NCBI RefSeq assembly: GCF_051622035.1
Contig: NC_135367.1
Span: 28,040,001 to 28,104,000, forward strand
Source: Arctopsyche grandis
Lineage: Eukaryota > Arthropoda > Insecta > Trichoptera > Hydropsychidae
Length of the DNA stretch: 64,000 bases
Direction: 5' to 3'
Notes under the pieces: generated by a model
What the model saw: the letters and a program-made list of their open reading frames with translations, nothing else
Told to the model about the DNA's origin: nothing
Databases searched by the model: none
Made by a program: the position numbers and the translations under genes
In this document: positions 1 to 12,077 of the stretch, piece after piece
How positions within the stretch are numbered: the first letter of the stretch is position 1
Layout of the letters: the number at the start of each line of letters is the position of its first letter

Positions 1-1678
1 TAGTTTTTTTTATAATAAATACATATGTATATGTATGTACTTGTATATGCAATTAATTAATTAATCCATTCAAATGCTCAAGAAAAAACTTTTTTTAATT
101 TTAACTAAGTTTTTGGTTAGAAACTTCAAATTGAAATGTTAACATTTATGAACTTATTCGAATTTGGTCAGTTTATTTATCAGATTGGTCAGTTAATAAT
201 TTTGATGGTATGCCTTATTGATTTATTGTAGATATCAAATATATGAAATTTGAGTTTACGGACGATGAATTGTTCCGATAAATTGTCAAAATAATTTGTA
301 AGCAGTTTTTTTCGGGTTAAATACATAGTATAAATCATAATCTTCAATTACACATATACGATTGTACTTAATAATAAAAATATTCGTAAGATACTAAATT
401 TATAAGGTGAAAACACGCAGTTTGTAATGCAGATTGATGGACAAATAAATATTATATATTATAAGCCAATTTAAATTATTTTATATAAGACAGCATTCCG
501 TAGGCGACATTTTCAAATAAAAAAATAATGAGATATATTGTATGTTGCTAGTTAAATAATTTAAATTTATAACGTGTAATTATTTTGGCGCGTTTTGACG
601 TAACCATAAATACACACTTCTATTAAATTAAATATTGATACATTGTTATTAATTCAGAATGGTACAAAAACTTTCAGAGATCAGTTATTAAAATCCCATA
701 GCTATGTTCAAAACCTTTCGTATCATAAATTAAAATTAAAATTGTATATTTTGCAACTAATAAAGCGCCTAGAATTGATAAATATTTAATATAAATACGA
801 CAAATTTTCATTTATAAAACAATCAAATCGGGAAATACTCATTCAATATTTAACATTTGAAGCAACACGAAAATATCATCAAGAACTTTTTTTGTAATGT
901 AATTGCACATTAAAACTTAATCAACATTGTACGTGCAACGACAATGTTAATGATAATGATTTTCAACATCTTGATGCAAAATGTGTCAATGCGATAAGAT
1001 AAACTATTTATGTACATATACTCGAGTTTATATATGCACGTAAATAAACAAACAATCATCCATCAATTACTTGTAAGTGATTGTAGAATTTTGTTTGGGA
1101 AATATGTACGTACTGCCATTTGAATAATTCTCGGAACTATTGTCCTAATTTCGATCAAATGCGATTGAACATTAAAAAACAACGTAAATATTAGTTTATC
1201 GTGTGATGTTTTCCAAAAATTGATTTAGGGATGAATCAAATAATGAAATCCACGACAAACCTGTATTGAATATTGCATAAGAATTGATACAGACTCTGCC
1301 AAAAGTTCAAATAACCAAATGATTTGAGGGTTTTAGAATGTACCGAAGTATTGGAGATCTATAGTAATGGAAGATATGACGATAATGTAGCAGTTGATAT
1401 TATCTTTAGCAGGAAATATTGGAAGCAGTAAAACTTTGAAGAAGAACAAAATTAGAAATTGCATAGTATAATATATGTTTTGAGCTGAACTCTTCTAACT
1501 GTCTTGAAGATTTTTTGATTATTCGATATTTAAAAAAAATATACATATAACAAGACTTAAGTCATTATTTCATTTCTGCTGTAAAACATTACACAAATAC
1601 TTTTATATAAATTTGTTTTAAACATACAAAGAATCGTTTCTTTGCATACAACTGAATCGATAGTCATTGACACTACAT
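1..1678. other. AT-rich intergenic DNA, no gene seen
   Basis: No coding region, RNA gene or clear repeat could be recognised on either strand. This stretch lies downstream (minus strand) of the UGT first-exon array, so C-terminal UGT exons might be expected here. I saw none of the expected glycine-rich UDP-sugar-binding motifs, so those exons, if shared, lie beyond position 1. Confidence 0.5.
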
Positions 1679-2725
1679 CAGTGCTACTCAAACTATGGTC
1701 CGCGGCCCATTACTGGTCCGTGGACAGGCGGTAGCCGGTCCGCGGAGGAAGACGCAATTAAAAAAATAAAACAATAGCTTATGTCAGAACTATTTCAAAA
1801 TATAGACTGGGTGGCCAAACTATCTTATTTGACAGATATTTTTTGCATATTGAATGACCTAAACTTATCCATGCAAGGAAAAATGTCATCTTGTTTCACA
1901 ATGGCAGAAAATACAGATGGGTTTAAACGAAAACTAAAAACATGGAAGATTCGTATTTCAAAAGATTGCTTTGACATGTTTCACAATTTGACTGATATTA
2001 TTTACGAAGGAGGAGAGGAGTTTAATATGACGTCTTTGCGCGATATAATCAGTTGTAATTTGACAAATTTATCAGACCGATTCGATTTCAATTTTCCACC
2101 AGATGACGATCCACGAAAGGGAAAAGGATGGATATGAAATCTATTTTTGCCATGGAATTATGATGTGTCACCTGATTTGAAAGATAAACTAATTGATTTG
2201 ACTGCAAATCAAGAATTAAAATAATGTTTTGAAACAACAACTTCACTTGCAGGCTTTTGGATCAAATTAAAAGTAGACTTCCCATATATTTATGAACTTG
2301 CAGTGAAAACTCTTTTACAATTTGCATCAAATTACCTTTGCGAGACTGGTTTATCAACCATGAGTATACATAATTAAAACAAAACATAGTAATAGTGTGG
2401 ATATTTATGATCCATTACGTGTGGCATTGTCTTCGATTAAACCACGACTAGATAAGTTGTCTAATAACAAACAAGCTCATATGTATGTCTCATTATTTTC
2501 GTATTTTCATTTTTTATCTTTGTATAACTATATACATATTGTACTTCTTTGAAATTCAATAAAATAAATTTTACTGCTTAGATTTTATTTTATTTTATTT
2601 GTTTAGAAGTTTTCAACCATATACATACATATTTAACCTTTTTATTTTAAAATATGATGCTGGTCCGTGAGAATTACTGAAAAATATATACTGGTCCGCC
2701 AGCTGAAAAAGTTTGAGTAGCACTG
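1679..2725 (+). mobile_element. hAT transposon copy, internally deleted and decayed
   Basis: The element is bounded by 16-bp terminal inverted repeats, CAGTGCTACTCAAACT on the left and its exact reverse complement on the right. It is flanked by a perfect 8-bp target duplication, CACTACAT (1671-1678 and 2726-2733), the size expected for hAT elements. Inside on the plus strand are two pieces of a transposase resembling the ZBED5/FAM200-like hAT group. The first (1781-2137) contains WVAKLSYLTDIF and LNLSMQGK. The second (about 2160-2490) is a C-terminal dimerisation region with LLQFASNYLCETG. The frame is broken by stops near 2222 and 2375, and the N-terminal part with its zinc finger is missing. 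The element is therefore non-autonomous. Confidence 0.9.
1781..2490 (+). pseudogene. hAT transposase remnant
   Basis: An open stretch of 118 codons (1781-2137) matches the middle of ZBED-type hAT transposases. After it, coding similarity continues through an in-frame TAA near 2222 to the hAT C-terminal dimerisation motif at about 2270-2350. A further stop and frame change follow near 2375, and the rest ends near 2490 with a PRLDKLSNNKQAH-like tail. The missing N-terminus and several breaks rule out a working transposase. It lies entirely inside the hAT element at 1679-2725 and is not a host gene. Confidence 0.8.
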
Positions 2726-3456
2726 CACTACATATATATGTAGTGTATAAGAAATTCAAACATAAAATGTCCTTTCAAAAAATTTGAAGGATTTTCGGAT
2801 CATAAGAAATCCCCAATTTCATCTGCGACGTACATAGAAAAAGTAATGAGAATTTTATAAAAACATGTAGCGATGTTGTATTATGTTTAAGTCATATCAA
2901 AACAAAAGGAGATGAACCAACGATATCTTTATGAGATTTTATAATAAACCATGTCGTGAGTTTATTGTCGGTGAGTATACTAGTGAGATTATAATTTCGC
3001 TGACCCAAGCAGTGAGCACGGATAGAATTACGAATTCACTTCTCAATGAATTTGTAATTCGAATAACAACGTACTACTAACACTAACAACCTGATTTTAT
3101 ATAAAATAAAACCAACCCTAACTCAACCTAACCTAACCTAACCTTAAATAAATAAAAACAACTAGCTTAACCTAACCATACATAAATAAGCGTTGGCTGC
3201 CAAGATATTATGATGTGTTTGCTTCCGCAACCAGTTCCACACACGTGGTATAAAAAAAAACAAATCCAAACAGATACCCAGTGAAAATGTAACTTGTCAT
3301 GATTTCACTGAATCATGAGTGACATTTTAATTTCATTGCTGTTATAATGTAATTTCACTGTCACAAATATGTACATATGTACAAGGAAGGCATCATCTTG
3401 ATATTATAATGAAACTGCTTTCAGTCGATAGTTTTAAATTACAAAATAAATCTGCT
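2726..3456. other. AT-rich spacer with short CCTAA-rich tract
   Basis: No gene is visible. Near 3115-3180 there are several CCTAA units in loose array (the reverse complement of the insect telomere unit TTAGG), a small interstitial telomere-like patch. The stretch adjoins the splice donor of UGT exon E1. Confidence 0.5.
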
Positions 3457-3462
3457 ACTTAC

Positions 3463-4293
3463 ATTAGGAAGAGGCTTATTCGGCATAATGTGCATGCTGC
3501 CCATATAAATAATATTTGGAACAACTGGTCTAATTTCTCCCAAAATTGGATGAACGTTCATGAACAACATATCAGCATCCCGTGTGATTTCATCGACTGA
3601 TCTGGTATTCATTCCAAAGATTTTTTTGGCAGATGCGTCAAACAATGAAACCAATTCAATATAATAGATATATATGTACTTTAAATCGTAGAAAATTGCG
3701 TATAGCCTTTGCCAAAAGTCTAAATCTCCAAATTGTTTTGATGCAACGTCAGGATACAGAATCGGATTCGAAGGATTTCCAAACGCATCGAAGATTTGAA
3801 CAAGCACACCGAATGACGATATGAGGATCATGCTACAGTTGAAGTGATCTTTTAATGGAAAGACTGCAGGTAAAAGTATTTCGAAAAAGCACAAATCAAT
3901 TTTTTCCTCCGGATCGTGGATTAAGCATTGCATGGCAGGGGTTTTGAGCTGATTTTCACCAATCATTATCAGTGTCTTGAAAAATTCTTTGTACAATTTG
4001 TACATTATAGGATTATTGTTTTTTAATCTGAATCTAAGGTAGTTCTCATTCCATGTTTTGTATGAGACATCGCCTACGTCTATTTCTGTCAGTGTTGGAA
4101 TCCTTTCTTCGTATGCAACTGGATTAGTGGTCATCGAAACTACGTGATGTCCTCGTTTGGCCAAAGTTGACATCAAAGCCCTAAATACTACTTGATGACT
4201 TATGAATGGTGTAGGGAAAATTCCTAGGATTCTGGCACCAGAATAAAAACCCACAGCAAAAAACACAAGGTAAATATAAGGGAACTTAAAAAT
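3463..4293 (-). CDS. UGT N-terminal exon E1 (start codon lost)
   Basis: This is a UDP-glycosyltransferase N-terminal exon for the acceptor-binding half of a membrane-bound detoxification enzyme. The minus strand reads through SGARILGIFPTPFISHQ, a DPEEKIDLCFFE segment and ILISSFGVLVQIFDAFGNP to LPN, then a GTAAGT donor at 3462-3457. From the position matching the ATG of neighbour E2, the exon is 831 bp, an exact codon multiple like its siblings. That codon is ATT here (4293-4291), whereas E2 has ATG with nearly identical flanks. No in-frame ATG lies before the mature domain. It is either a recent loss of start or uses another start. No downstream UGT exon is present, so it should splice to exons outside the window. 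Confidence 0.75.
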
Positions 4294-5187
4294 TTTGAAT
4301 CGTTTTAATGTGAGAGATTAGAAGCAACTGACATCTTAATACATATTTACACACATATATAGAGTTGTAATAATAACTATGTTGCATTTTGATCTTTGCG
4401 ATTGAACTTTATACGGACTTAAATAGTATTTCAAGTCTTACGACAGACATTTCAATAAAAAACAAGATGAATTATAGTTTGCATTAAGGAGACAAATGAT
4501 TGTCATTTTACTACAAATGCATTTACATACTTTTAAAAGTCTTGATCGTAATAAGATAAATGATTTTTTATAATAATATTTTTCTTGTTTTTGAAACTTA
4601 TGCTGCCTACTGTTTACTATTTTGGCAATGAATAGTTGAATTGATCAATTAACTCTAGGCATATCATCGCCCGTATTTTTGAATCAATAACTTATAAAAT
4701 TGTTTTAAAATCGTTCACAAAATTGACAAGCCTTCAACCATAAACAAAATGACACGAGTCAGGTTTGTGAAAACATACAAAGTTTATTGAATTGTTTTAT
4801 AGATTGAGAAAAATAAAATACGCTATCAACGAATTGGCATCAATTGTAGGGGTCATCAACTTTCCACTATACATACATGTTTGTATTTTTAATGATAAAT
4901 TAGTATGCATTTGATGGCCTTACAAAGTTACGGATATAATTTGAATTATTGCGTGAACGGTATTTTATTATTAGAAACATTATATGTGATGACAAAGTTA
5001 TGTTGAAATGCCACTGATACATTTCTAGCCGTATTCAAAAGTTATATGCGGAGTTAGTGATGTTGTACTAGTCTAAAGTAGTAATAATAAATAATATATA
5101 CAGCGAGTCGTCATGTGAGATAAATAATATTAATATTAATCTGCTTTACATTTTAACACGTTTATCAAAACAATATGAGTACTCGCT
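4294..5187. repeat. Tandem duplication unit, copy 1 (spacer E1-E2)
   Basis: This spacer is nearly identical to 6025-6916. The duplicated block extends on both sides into exon sequence: roughly 4190-5470 matches 5930-7200, an offset of about 1.74 kb. It holds no gene of its own, but it should contain whatever promoter drives exon E1. Confidence 0.85.
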
Positions 5188-5193
5188 ACTTAC

Positions 5194-6024
5194 TGATGGA
5201 AGAGGTTTGTTAGGTCTAATGTGCATATTTCCCAGGTAAATAATTCCAGGAACAGTGGGTTTGATCGATCCGAGAAGTGGTGACTCGTTTAAAAACATCA
5301 TATCGGCATCTTTTCGAATTTCATCCACAGGTCTGCAGTTTTCGCCAAAGATTCTTCTCGCATAAAAATCAATCATTGGTAACCATATCATACTATAACG
5401 GTATCTGTAGTTGAGGTCATGGATCACCGAATTCAACCTGTTCCAAAAGGTTAAGTCGCCCATGTACGAAGTGAGAAAATCCGGATAGAGAATCGGATTG
5501 GAAGGATTTCCGAAAGCCTCGAAATCTTGCAGTCCTGCTGTCATGGAAGATATGAGGATCATGCTGCAGTTGAAATGGTCCTTGATTGGAAAAGCCGTCG
5601 GAACAAAAACTTCGAACAAACACAAGTCGAATTTTTCAGACGGATCGTTCAGTAAACTTTTCATCGCAGACGTTTTCATTTGAATTTCCAACAAATCAGC
5701 CACGAATGTGATGTATTCTTGATATACAGAGATGCCTTTTGTTTTCTTCTCTTTTACGTCAACCAATTTGAATTCTTTATTGAATTTCTCGTAAGATATA
5801 TCGTGAACGTCTATCTGTGTCAGGTTTGGTATTTTTTCCTCATATTTGACTGGGTCAGTCGTCATGGTGACAACATGATGTCCTCTTCTCGCCAAAGCTT
5901 CCATGAAATAACGAAATACGACTTGATGACTTATGGATGGTGTAGGGAAAATTCCTAGGATTCTAGCACCAGAAGAAAAACCCACAGCAAAAAACACAAG
6001 GTAAATATAAGATAACGTAAACAT
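5194..6024 (-). CDS. UGT N-terminal exon E2
   Basis: This intact 831-bp exon (277 codons) starts at ATG 6024-6022 and ends at a TCA|GTAAGT donor (5193-5188) in phase 0. It encodes a hydrophobic signal peptide (about residues 1-19) and then ARILGIFPTPSISHQ. The His of the SISHQ motif (about residue 33) is at the position of the catalytic base in GT1-family UGTs. FDLCLFEVFVPTAFPIKDHF and LYPDFLTSYMGDLTFWNRL segments follow. Role: the acceptor-recognising half of an ER-lumen UDP-glycosyltransferase that would glycosylate small lipophilic compounds. The sugar-donor half is not encoded here. Its first part is almost the same as E1 and its second half almost the same as E3, so it looks like a chimera from unequal crossing-over. 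Confidence 0.88.
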
Positions 6025-6916
6025 TTTGAATCGTTTTAATGTGAGAGATTAGAAGCAACTGACATCTTAACACATATTTACACACATATATAGAGTTGTA
6101 ATAATTACTATGTTGCATTTTGATCTATTTGATTGTACTTTATACGGACGTAAATAGTATTTCAAGTCTTACGACAGACATTTCAATAAAAAACAAGATG
6201 AATTATAGTTTGCATTAAGGAGACAAATGATTCTCATTTTACTACAAATGCATTTACATACTTTTAAAAGTCTTGATCGTAATAAGATAAATGATTTTTT
6301 ATAATAATATTTTTCTAGTTTTGAAAACTTGTGCTGCCTACTGTTTACTATTTTGGCAATGAATAGTTGAATTGCTCAATTAACTCTAGGCATATCATCG
6401 CCCGTATTTTTGAATCAATAACTTATAAAATTGTTTTAAAATCGTTCACAAAATTGACAAGCCTTCAACCATAAACAAAATGACACGAGTCAGGTTTGTG
6501 AAAACATACAAAGTTTATTGAATTGTTTTATAGATTGAGAAAAATAAAATACGCTATCAACGAATTGGCATCAATTGTAGGGGTCATCAACTTTCCACTA
6601 TACATACATGTTTGTATTTTTAATGATAAATTAGTATGCATTTGATGGCCTTACAAATTACGGATATAATTTGAATTATTGCGTGGACGGTATTTTATTA
6701 TTAGAAACATTATATGTGATGACAAAGTTATGTTGAAATGCCACTGATAATTTCTAGCCGTATTCAAAAATTATATGCGGAGTTAGTGATGTTGTACTAG
6801 TCTAAAGTAGTAATAATAAATAATATATACGCCGAGTCGTCATGTGAGATAAATAATATTAATATTAAGCTGCTTTACATTTTAACACGTGTATCAAAAC
6901 AATATGAGTACTCGCT
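6025..6916. repeat. Tandem duplication unit, copy 2 (spacer E2-E3)
   Basis: This is the second copy of the block at 4294-5187, with only scattered substitutions and small indels. The high identity of non-coding sequence points to a recent duplication. No gene is contained. Confidence 0.85.
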
Positions 6917-6922
6917 ACGTAC

Positions 6923-7374
6923 TGATGGAAGAGGTTTGTTAGGCCTAATGTGCATATTTCCCAGGTAAATAATTCCAGGAACAGTGGGTTTGATCGATCC
7001 GAGAAGTGGTGACTCGTTTAAAAACATCATATCGGCATCTTTTCGAATTTCATCCACAGGTCTGCAGTTTTCGCCAAAGATTCTTCTCGCATAAAAATCA
7101 ATCATTGGTAACCATATCATACTATAACGGTATCTGTAGTTGAGGTCATGGATCACCAAATTCAACCTGTTCCAAAAGCTTAAGTCGCCCGTGTACGGAG
7201 ACATCATGTTGTCATGGTGACAACAAGATGTCCTCTTCTCGCCAAAGCTTCCATGAAAGAACGAAATACGACTTGATGACTTATCGAAGGCGTGGGAAAT
7301 ATTCCGAGGATTCTTGCTCCATTTGAAAGCCCTATAATACAGCACACAAGATAGATAAAACGACACGGAAACAT
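6923..7374 (-). pseudogene. UGT N-terminal exon E3, internal deletion
   Basis: The first part (ATG at 7374-7372; FIYLVCCIIGLSNGARILG and on to VVTMTT) and the last part (GDLSFWNRLNLVIHDL to LPSV) of a UGT exon are joined directly near 7203. About 130 codons of the middle are missing. The joint changes frame and gives an immediate TGA in the N-terminal frame. The donor is GTACGT, not the GTAAGT of its siblings. The 3' half is almost identical to E2, while the signal peptide is closer to E12. The joint lies at the right edge of the duplicated block, so duplication and deletion are probably one event. Not functional. Confidence 0.85.
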
Positions 7375-8773
7375 TTTGAGAACGTTTTCGGACTGGTTGT
7401 AACACGCGAGTGATGATTTTAGCATTGGATTTATAATTTATTTATAAATTGATACGATTTATATCAAATAGATAATAATGTCATGGTTATGAAATTAGTG
7501 TTGAAATAATTACGCGATCATTTATATTATAATATAATTTTTAGTAGTTTAGATCAGCTTTTCTCAACCTGGGTCAACATGGCCCCCCTTGGAGGTCCAA
7601 ACTCTCTCAGGAGAGAGGGTTTGGACCTTCTATTACATACAAAACTTCGTTGGTTATTGAGGGGTAATTGTCTTAATCGTGTTGTTATACTTTGGAACAG
7701 TATTGTGTTATTTATGAATGACAACCAATTTTGGGAAAATATGGTTGGTACAATACGCGATACATTTTATTTATCAGATAGATATATTTAAGAAATTTAA
7801 TTTTTAAACGAACAAGGAAAATGTTGTAATCTGATTGATTGAAAATATAATAAACATGGCAGCTAAATATGGGGTCAATTATTAATGTTAGTAACTTGCC
7901 ATTTATTTTAGTAAAAACTAAAAAAAATGGCAGTAACTTTTTTATATATAAATTAATCAATTAATAAAGTCTGTGAATATTTTTAATAGGCTCTTCAGAA
8001 TGTCCGTTTTGTAGCATGAGAAAATCACGTGTTTTAATTTGAAAAAAAGTTTCTTTGTATTTAATAACACAATAGAACTTCATCGTATTAAATGACGATC
8101 CAACTGACAAAATAAACATTGTATATAATTACTGAATAAAAATTATAATACCTGATATATTTAAAATTATTTAAAGTTATTCATCAATTAATTACAGCCC
8201 GTAATTTTCGACGATTCAAAGCAAATATATCATTGTTTTGATAATATTATTTGTTTTTATCATGAAATTAAACGTTTAAATTTGAACTATAGACTAAAAA
8301 TACTAATAATATAATGGAAAAGTGTCACGTAAAAAAACTGATTTTACCATAACTAGTTAACGTACAATAATTCACTTTAATCAATATATGCATACGTAAA
8401 TCAATTTCAAGGCTTTTAGAAGTTATTCGTATGACGTTAAACGATTTTAAACAATAGTCAGTAAAATTCTAAAATAATAGAAAAAGCATAAAAACTCGTT
8501 GTCAAAGTGTCAAGTTAATGATATATGAAACTATCATCCATTGCAGGTCAATGTGTAATGACTTTTAGACAGCTCCTACTTAGAATTTTATTTTTTACTT
8601 ATCGGTTTCCCTGATAGGTCTTTGACATAAATTTAATATAAAAAAAAAATAGCTCTGATCATAAGATATGGTTTTTTATCTATTTGAAATTAAGTAACAC
8701 GTATAAATTAAAAGTAACACGTCAGGTATTCAAAAATTTCGAATTATATCAAAGAGAATAAAAAAATAAGGAT
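7375..8773. other. AT-rich spacer; hAT-like terminus near 7555
   Basis: No gene is recognised. Around 7555-7600 the text CAGCTTTTCTCAACCTGGG resembles a hAT/Charlie-type terminal repeat, but I found no partner end. The short inverted pair GGTCCAAACTCTC / GAGAGGGTTTGGACC lies at about 7592-7628. The rest is AT-rich. Confidence 0.4.
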
Positions 8774-8779
8774 ACTCAC

Positions 8780-9257
8780 ACATGAAAGAGGTTTTTTATG
8801 TTTCATATGAAGATTTCCCGTATAAACAATCCCAAAAAGGGTAAGTCGAATTCTCCTTGGCAATATTTGCACATTAAAAACAACATATCTGCGTTTGCTC
8901 TAATTTCATCCATAGGTCTGGAATTTTCATCAACGATGTTCCTCGCGTCTGCATTTATTATAAGAACCCATTTCATTTAGTAGCGATATATATGGCTTAG
9001 ATCGTGAAACATCAAATGAAGCCTTTGCCAAAAATTGAGCTCTCAAAATAACGGTGTCAAGTAATCAAGGCATAAAGTGGGATGTGCAGAGCTTCCGAAT
9101 GTGTCAAAATCTTGAATACTTTCGGTCAATGATGATATTACTGACCCTGATTGGTAAACGCGATTGGAATCAAAGCTTTAAATAAACACAAGTAGAACTT
9201 TTCAGACGGATCGTTTCATTTCAGGTGTGTTCAATTGAAATTCTTCCACTTATATTT
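8780..9257 (-). pseudogene. UGT N-terminal exon E4, 3' fragment
   Basis: The minus strand matches the last three fifths of a UGT first exon, from the PSEKF region to the end, followed by a GTGAGT donor (8779-8774). Several indels and stops break the frame. The remaining 5' part of the same exon lies at 10275-10546. The two are separated by about 1 kb of a dispersed repeat, so the exon was split by an insertion. Confidence 0.8.
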
Positions 9258-10274
9258 ACTTTATCTATGTACGTAGTAACAATAGATTAAGTTTTATGCG
9301 AAAATTCGAACTCGAGATTTTGATTGATTCGAACTCAGAATCCATTACTGATCAAGTTTTCATGATCTAGAAAAAATGTGTGTGTGTGTGTATTTTGGGG
9401 ATTTTTTGAACACCATTAGTCCTATCGAACTAAAACTTAGTATCAGTTACTGAAATTCTTACCGATACGACGTAATTTTTTTTAAATTTTTAAATTGACC
9501 GGAAATGGTACCTCCCCTTATAGGTATCCTCTTTTTTTAAGTTTTTGAATTAAATTAACACCCAAACAACTGATTCGGATTGAAATTTTATAAATATAAT
9601 ATAAATAATAATTATTATACATAACTCTATATTTTTTAAATATTTTTATCTGAACCGGAAGTAGTACTTTTACTCTAGAGAATCGAGGTTTTTTATGTTT
9701 TTCTCAGAAACCTTTCAGTGTATTGAACTGAAATTTCATAGCTACAAGTTTAAGCTTCATACCAAGTTATGTATAAAATTTGGTAAGCATCTCTCAACTT
9801 AAAGTGGCAGTGAACTTTTGTTTTATTTTTCTTCGACTATTTTTTTCGACACCGTAAACATCTGTGCTCGTCACAAAAATATTCAAGTATAATTCTTGTA
9901 TCAATGTGATGAAAATAAAAAAAAAATACTAAATTAAACCGGGATTTTTTCCTATTCAAAAGGTCAAAAATGTTGTGCCCACCACTCTATCCACACCCCT
10001 AAACGTATCAAGCTGAAAATTTATATTTGTTTTTTTTTTATGTGCTAACTAAGAGCTGATAAGGGTTTGGTCAGAATTCGTAGACCGGAAGCAGTATGTT
10101 TTTTTAAAACAATTTCATTATTTTATTTTGACCTTTTAAATTATTTTAATCTTTTTGTTATTTATTGTGTATAATACTGATAGTGATATTAATTAATAAA
10201 AAAAAATTGAACGAAATCCGACAACCGGAAGTAGAACTTTTTTATACATTTTTTGAAATATATCTATCGTATCC
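9258..10274. repeat. Dispersed repeat H, copy 1 (inside UGT exon E4)
   Basis: This stretch of about 1 kb shares long blocks with 15120-15615 and 18975-19562. Common text includes TTTTTTGAACACC, GTCCTATCGAACTGAAACTT-like sequence, and repeated ACCGGAAGT-type words followed by AGTACTTTT or GGCAGTTTAC. It has no recognisable coding capacity. Its ends here coincide with the break in UGT pseudo-exon E4. Class unknown. Confidence 0.7.
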
Positions 10275-10546
10275 GCAAAGTTGAAAACTTTATTTAATTT
10301 CTCGTATGATATATACATACATACGAGTATATCGTTTACGTCTATTTATGGACAGGTTTGGTATTTATTCATCAGACCTGACTGGATCGGTTGTTATTGC
10401 AATTATGCTATGTCCTCGTCTTGCCGAAGCCTCAAACAAAGAGCTTGGTGATTTATATAACGCGTTGAAAATATACCAAGGATTCTGACTTCATTTGAAA
10501 ACACCACAGAATACTACAAAAGGTATAAATAAAAAAACGGCAACAT
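10275..10546 (-). pseudogene. UGT N-terminal exon E4, 5' fragment
   Basis: From a former ATG at 10546-10544, the minus strand shows a signal-peptide-like start and then VRILGIF, matching the start of the other UGT exons. Further on, the sequence matching RRGHHVVTMTTDPVKYEE is damaged. It ends where repeat H begins. It is the missing front of the fragment at 8780-9257. Confidence 0.78.
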
Positions 10547-10817
10547 TTCGAGAACCGATTCTGAATGGTTGTGCAAAACCAATGATGTTTGAAAAGACAA
10601 TTTATATTGTCATCGTGTTTTTAAAAAAAATATAGCTGAATTACGTTGGAAAGTGTGCTGGTGAACTTAATTACTTAATTCAATAGACATAATGTGTACA
10701 AGTTATTAGAACGGGTTCAAAAAAGGATGTCGAACTAAGATGTACATATGTTTGTACAATCAGTAGGTGCAAAGAATGTCTCTGTTCAATAATAAAAAAA
10801 TTTATAAGAGTACTTAC

Positions 10818-11651
10818 TGATGGAAGAGGTTTAATAGGTCTGATATGCATGCTTCCCATGTAAACGATTCCAGGAACAGTAGGTCTGATTCCTCCTAAAA
10901 GTGGATGTACATTCAAAAACAGCATATCAGCTTCCTTTTGGATTTTATCCACGGATCGAACACTTTCACCAAACATTTTTTTCGCATTATTGTCTAATAG
11001 TGGAACCAGTTGAAAATAATACATGAATCTGTATCTGATATCCAAATACGTCAAGTGCAACCTCTGCCAAAAGTCCAAATCACCCAAATACAAAGCGGTG
11101 AAATCAGGATACAGAACCGGATTTGAAGGGTTTCCAAACGAGTCGAAATCTTGCAGACTTCCAGACAATGACGATATAAGGATCAAACTGCAGTTGAAAC
11201 GATCTTTGATTGGATTTATATGAGGAGCCAGAGCTTCAAAGAAACACAAGTCGAATCTTTCTGATGGATCGTTCAGCAGTTTTTGCATCGCTGGAGTATT
11301 CATCTGCATCTCAATTATTGAAGACATCACTGTATAGAACAATCTGATTAGTTCTGTAGGTGTTGTATCGCTTTCATGTATTTTGATGAAGTCGAACTTT
11401 TTATTCCATTCTGTATAAGAAATTTCTTCAACGTCTATTTTGGTCAGGGTTGGGATCTTTTCTTTGTAGATTTTCGGGTTGGGTGTCATTGTAACAACGT
11501 GGTGTCCTCGTTTTGCCAAATTCTCCATCAAAGAACAGAAAACTAATTGATGGCTTATAGATGGTGTTGGAAAAATGCCGAGTATTCTACTGGAGCTATT
11601 CACAGCTCCTAATACACAACATGCGAGAAAAACTATATGAAAACACACCAT
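10818..11651 (-). CDS. UGT N-terminal exon E5
   Basis: This intact 834-bp exon (278 codons) ends at TCA|GTAAGT (donor 10817-10812). I place the start at ATG 11651-11649, giving MVCFHIVFLACC. This matches the start and length of E6 and E7, although the frame is open further upstream to 11738. A signal peptide of about 19 residues precedes SSRILGIFPTPSISHQ (His about residue 34). The exon carries the segments RFDLCFFEALAPHINPIKD and DLDFWQRLHLTYLDIRYRF. It would form the acceptor-binding half of an ER UDP-glycosyltransferase after splicing to C-terminal exons not present in this window. It belongs to the same subgroup as E6, E7 and E8. Confidence 0.88.
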
Positions 11652-12077
11652 CGCGAATATTATTCGCATGGAAACTCGAAGGCAAATGACGTGGTAGTAC
11701 ATGAGTAGTTTCCTTTTAAATGGAATTATATTTAACATATGTATTTGTGAATATAGGTGTGTGAGATTATATTATGAGCTAAACTGGTACGTTTAGTCAA
11801 GGTTCAAATGGGTACATACATATATTTATATATGTATACATAAATTGATATATTTATATATGTATTATAATTGCCGGTCATTACTATGACATGAGAAACA
11901 CTTGCGATTATATGCAATTATTTCGTTACAAAAATAAAAATTACTTCCTATACAAAAAACTTAGACAATTATTTTAATCGATCCTATCGAAATTATTTGA
12001 ATTTAATACTAAAACGCACAAGACTTTTGTTCCACTGTCCTTATAAAGGTTGTTGAGACACTTGAACCGTATTTAAC
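11652..12077. other. AT-rich upstream spacer of E5
   Basis: The spacer contains TATATGTATACATA-type simple repeats and no gene. It probably includes the promoter of exon E5, but no core promoter could be called with confidence. Confidence 0.4.

Noticed and set aside
1-3456. Shared C-terminal UGT exons
   Set aside because: Looked for on the minus strand by motif; none recognised, so they are inferred to lie outside the window.
4264-4266. GTG as start of exon E1
   Set aside because: It only makes sense under bacterial start rules. In an animal gene the aligned start site is 4291-4293, where ATG has become ATT.
7204-7425. Separate small UGT-like protein
   Set aside because: It is the front of pseudo-exon E3, ending at a stop created by the deletion joint.
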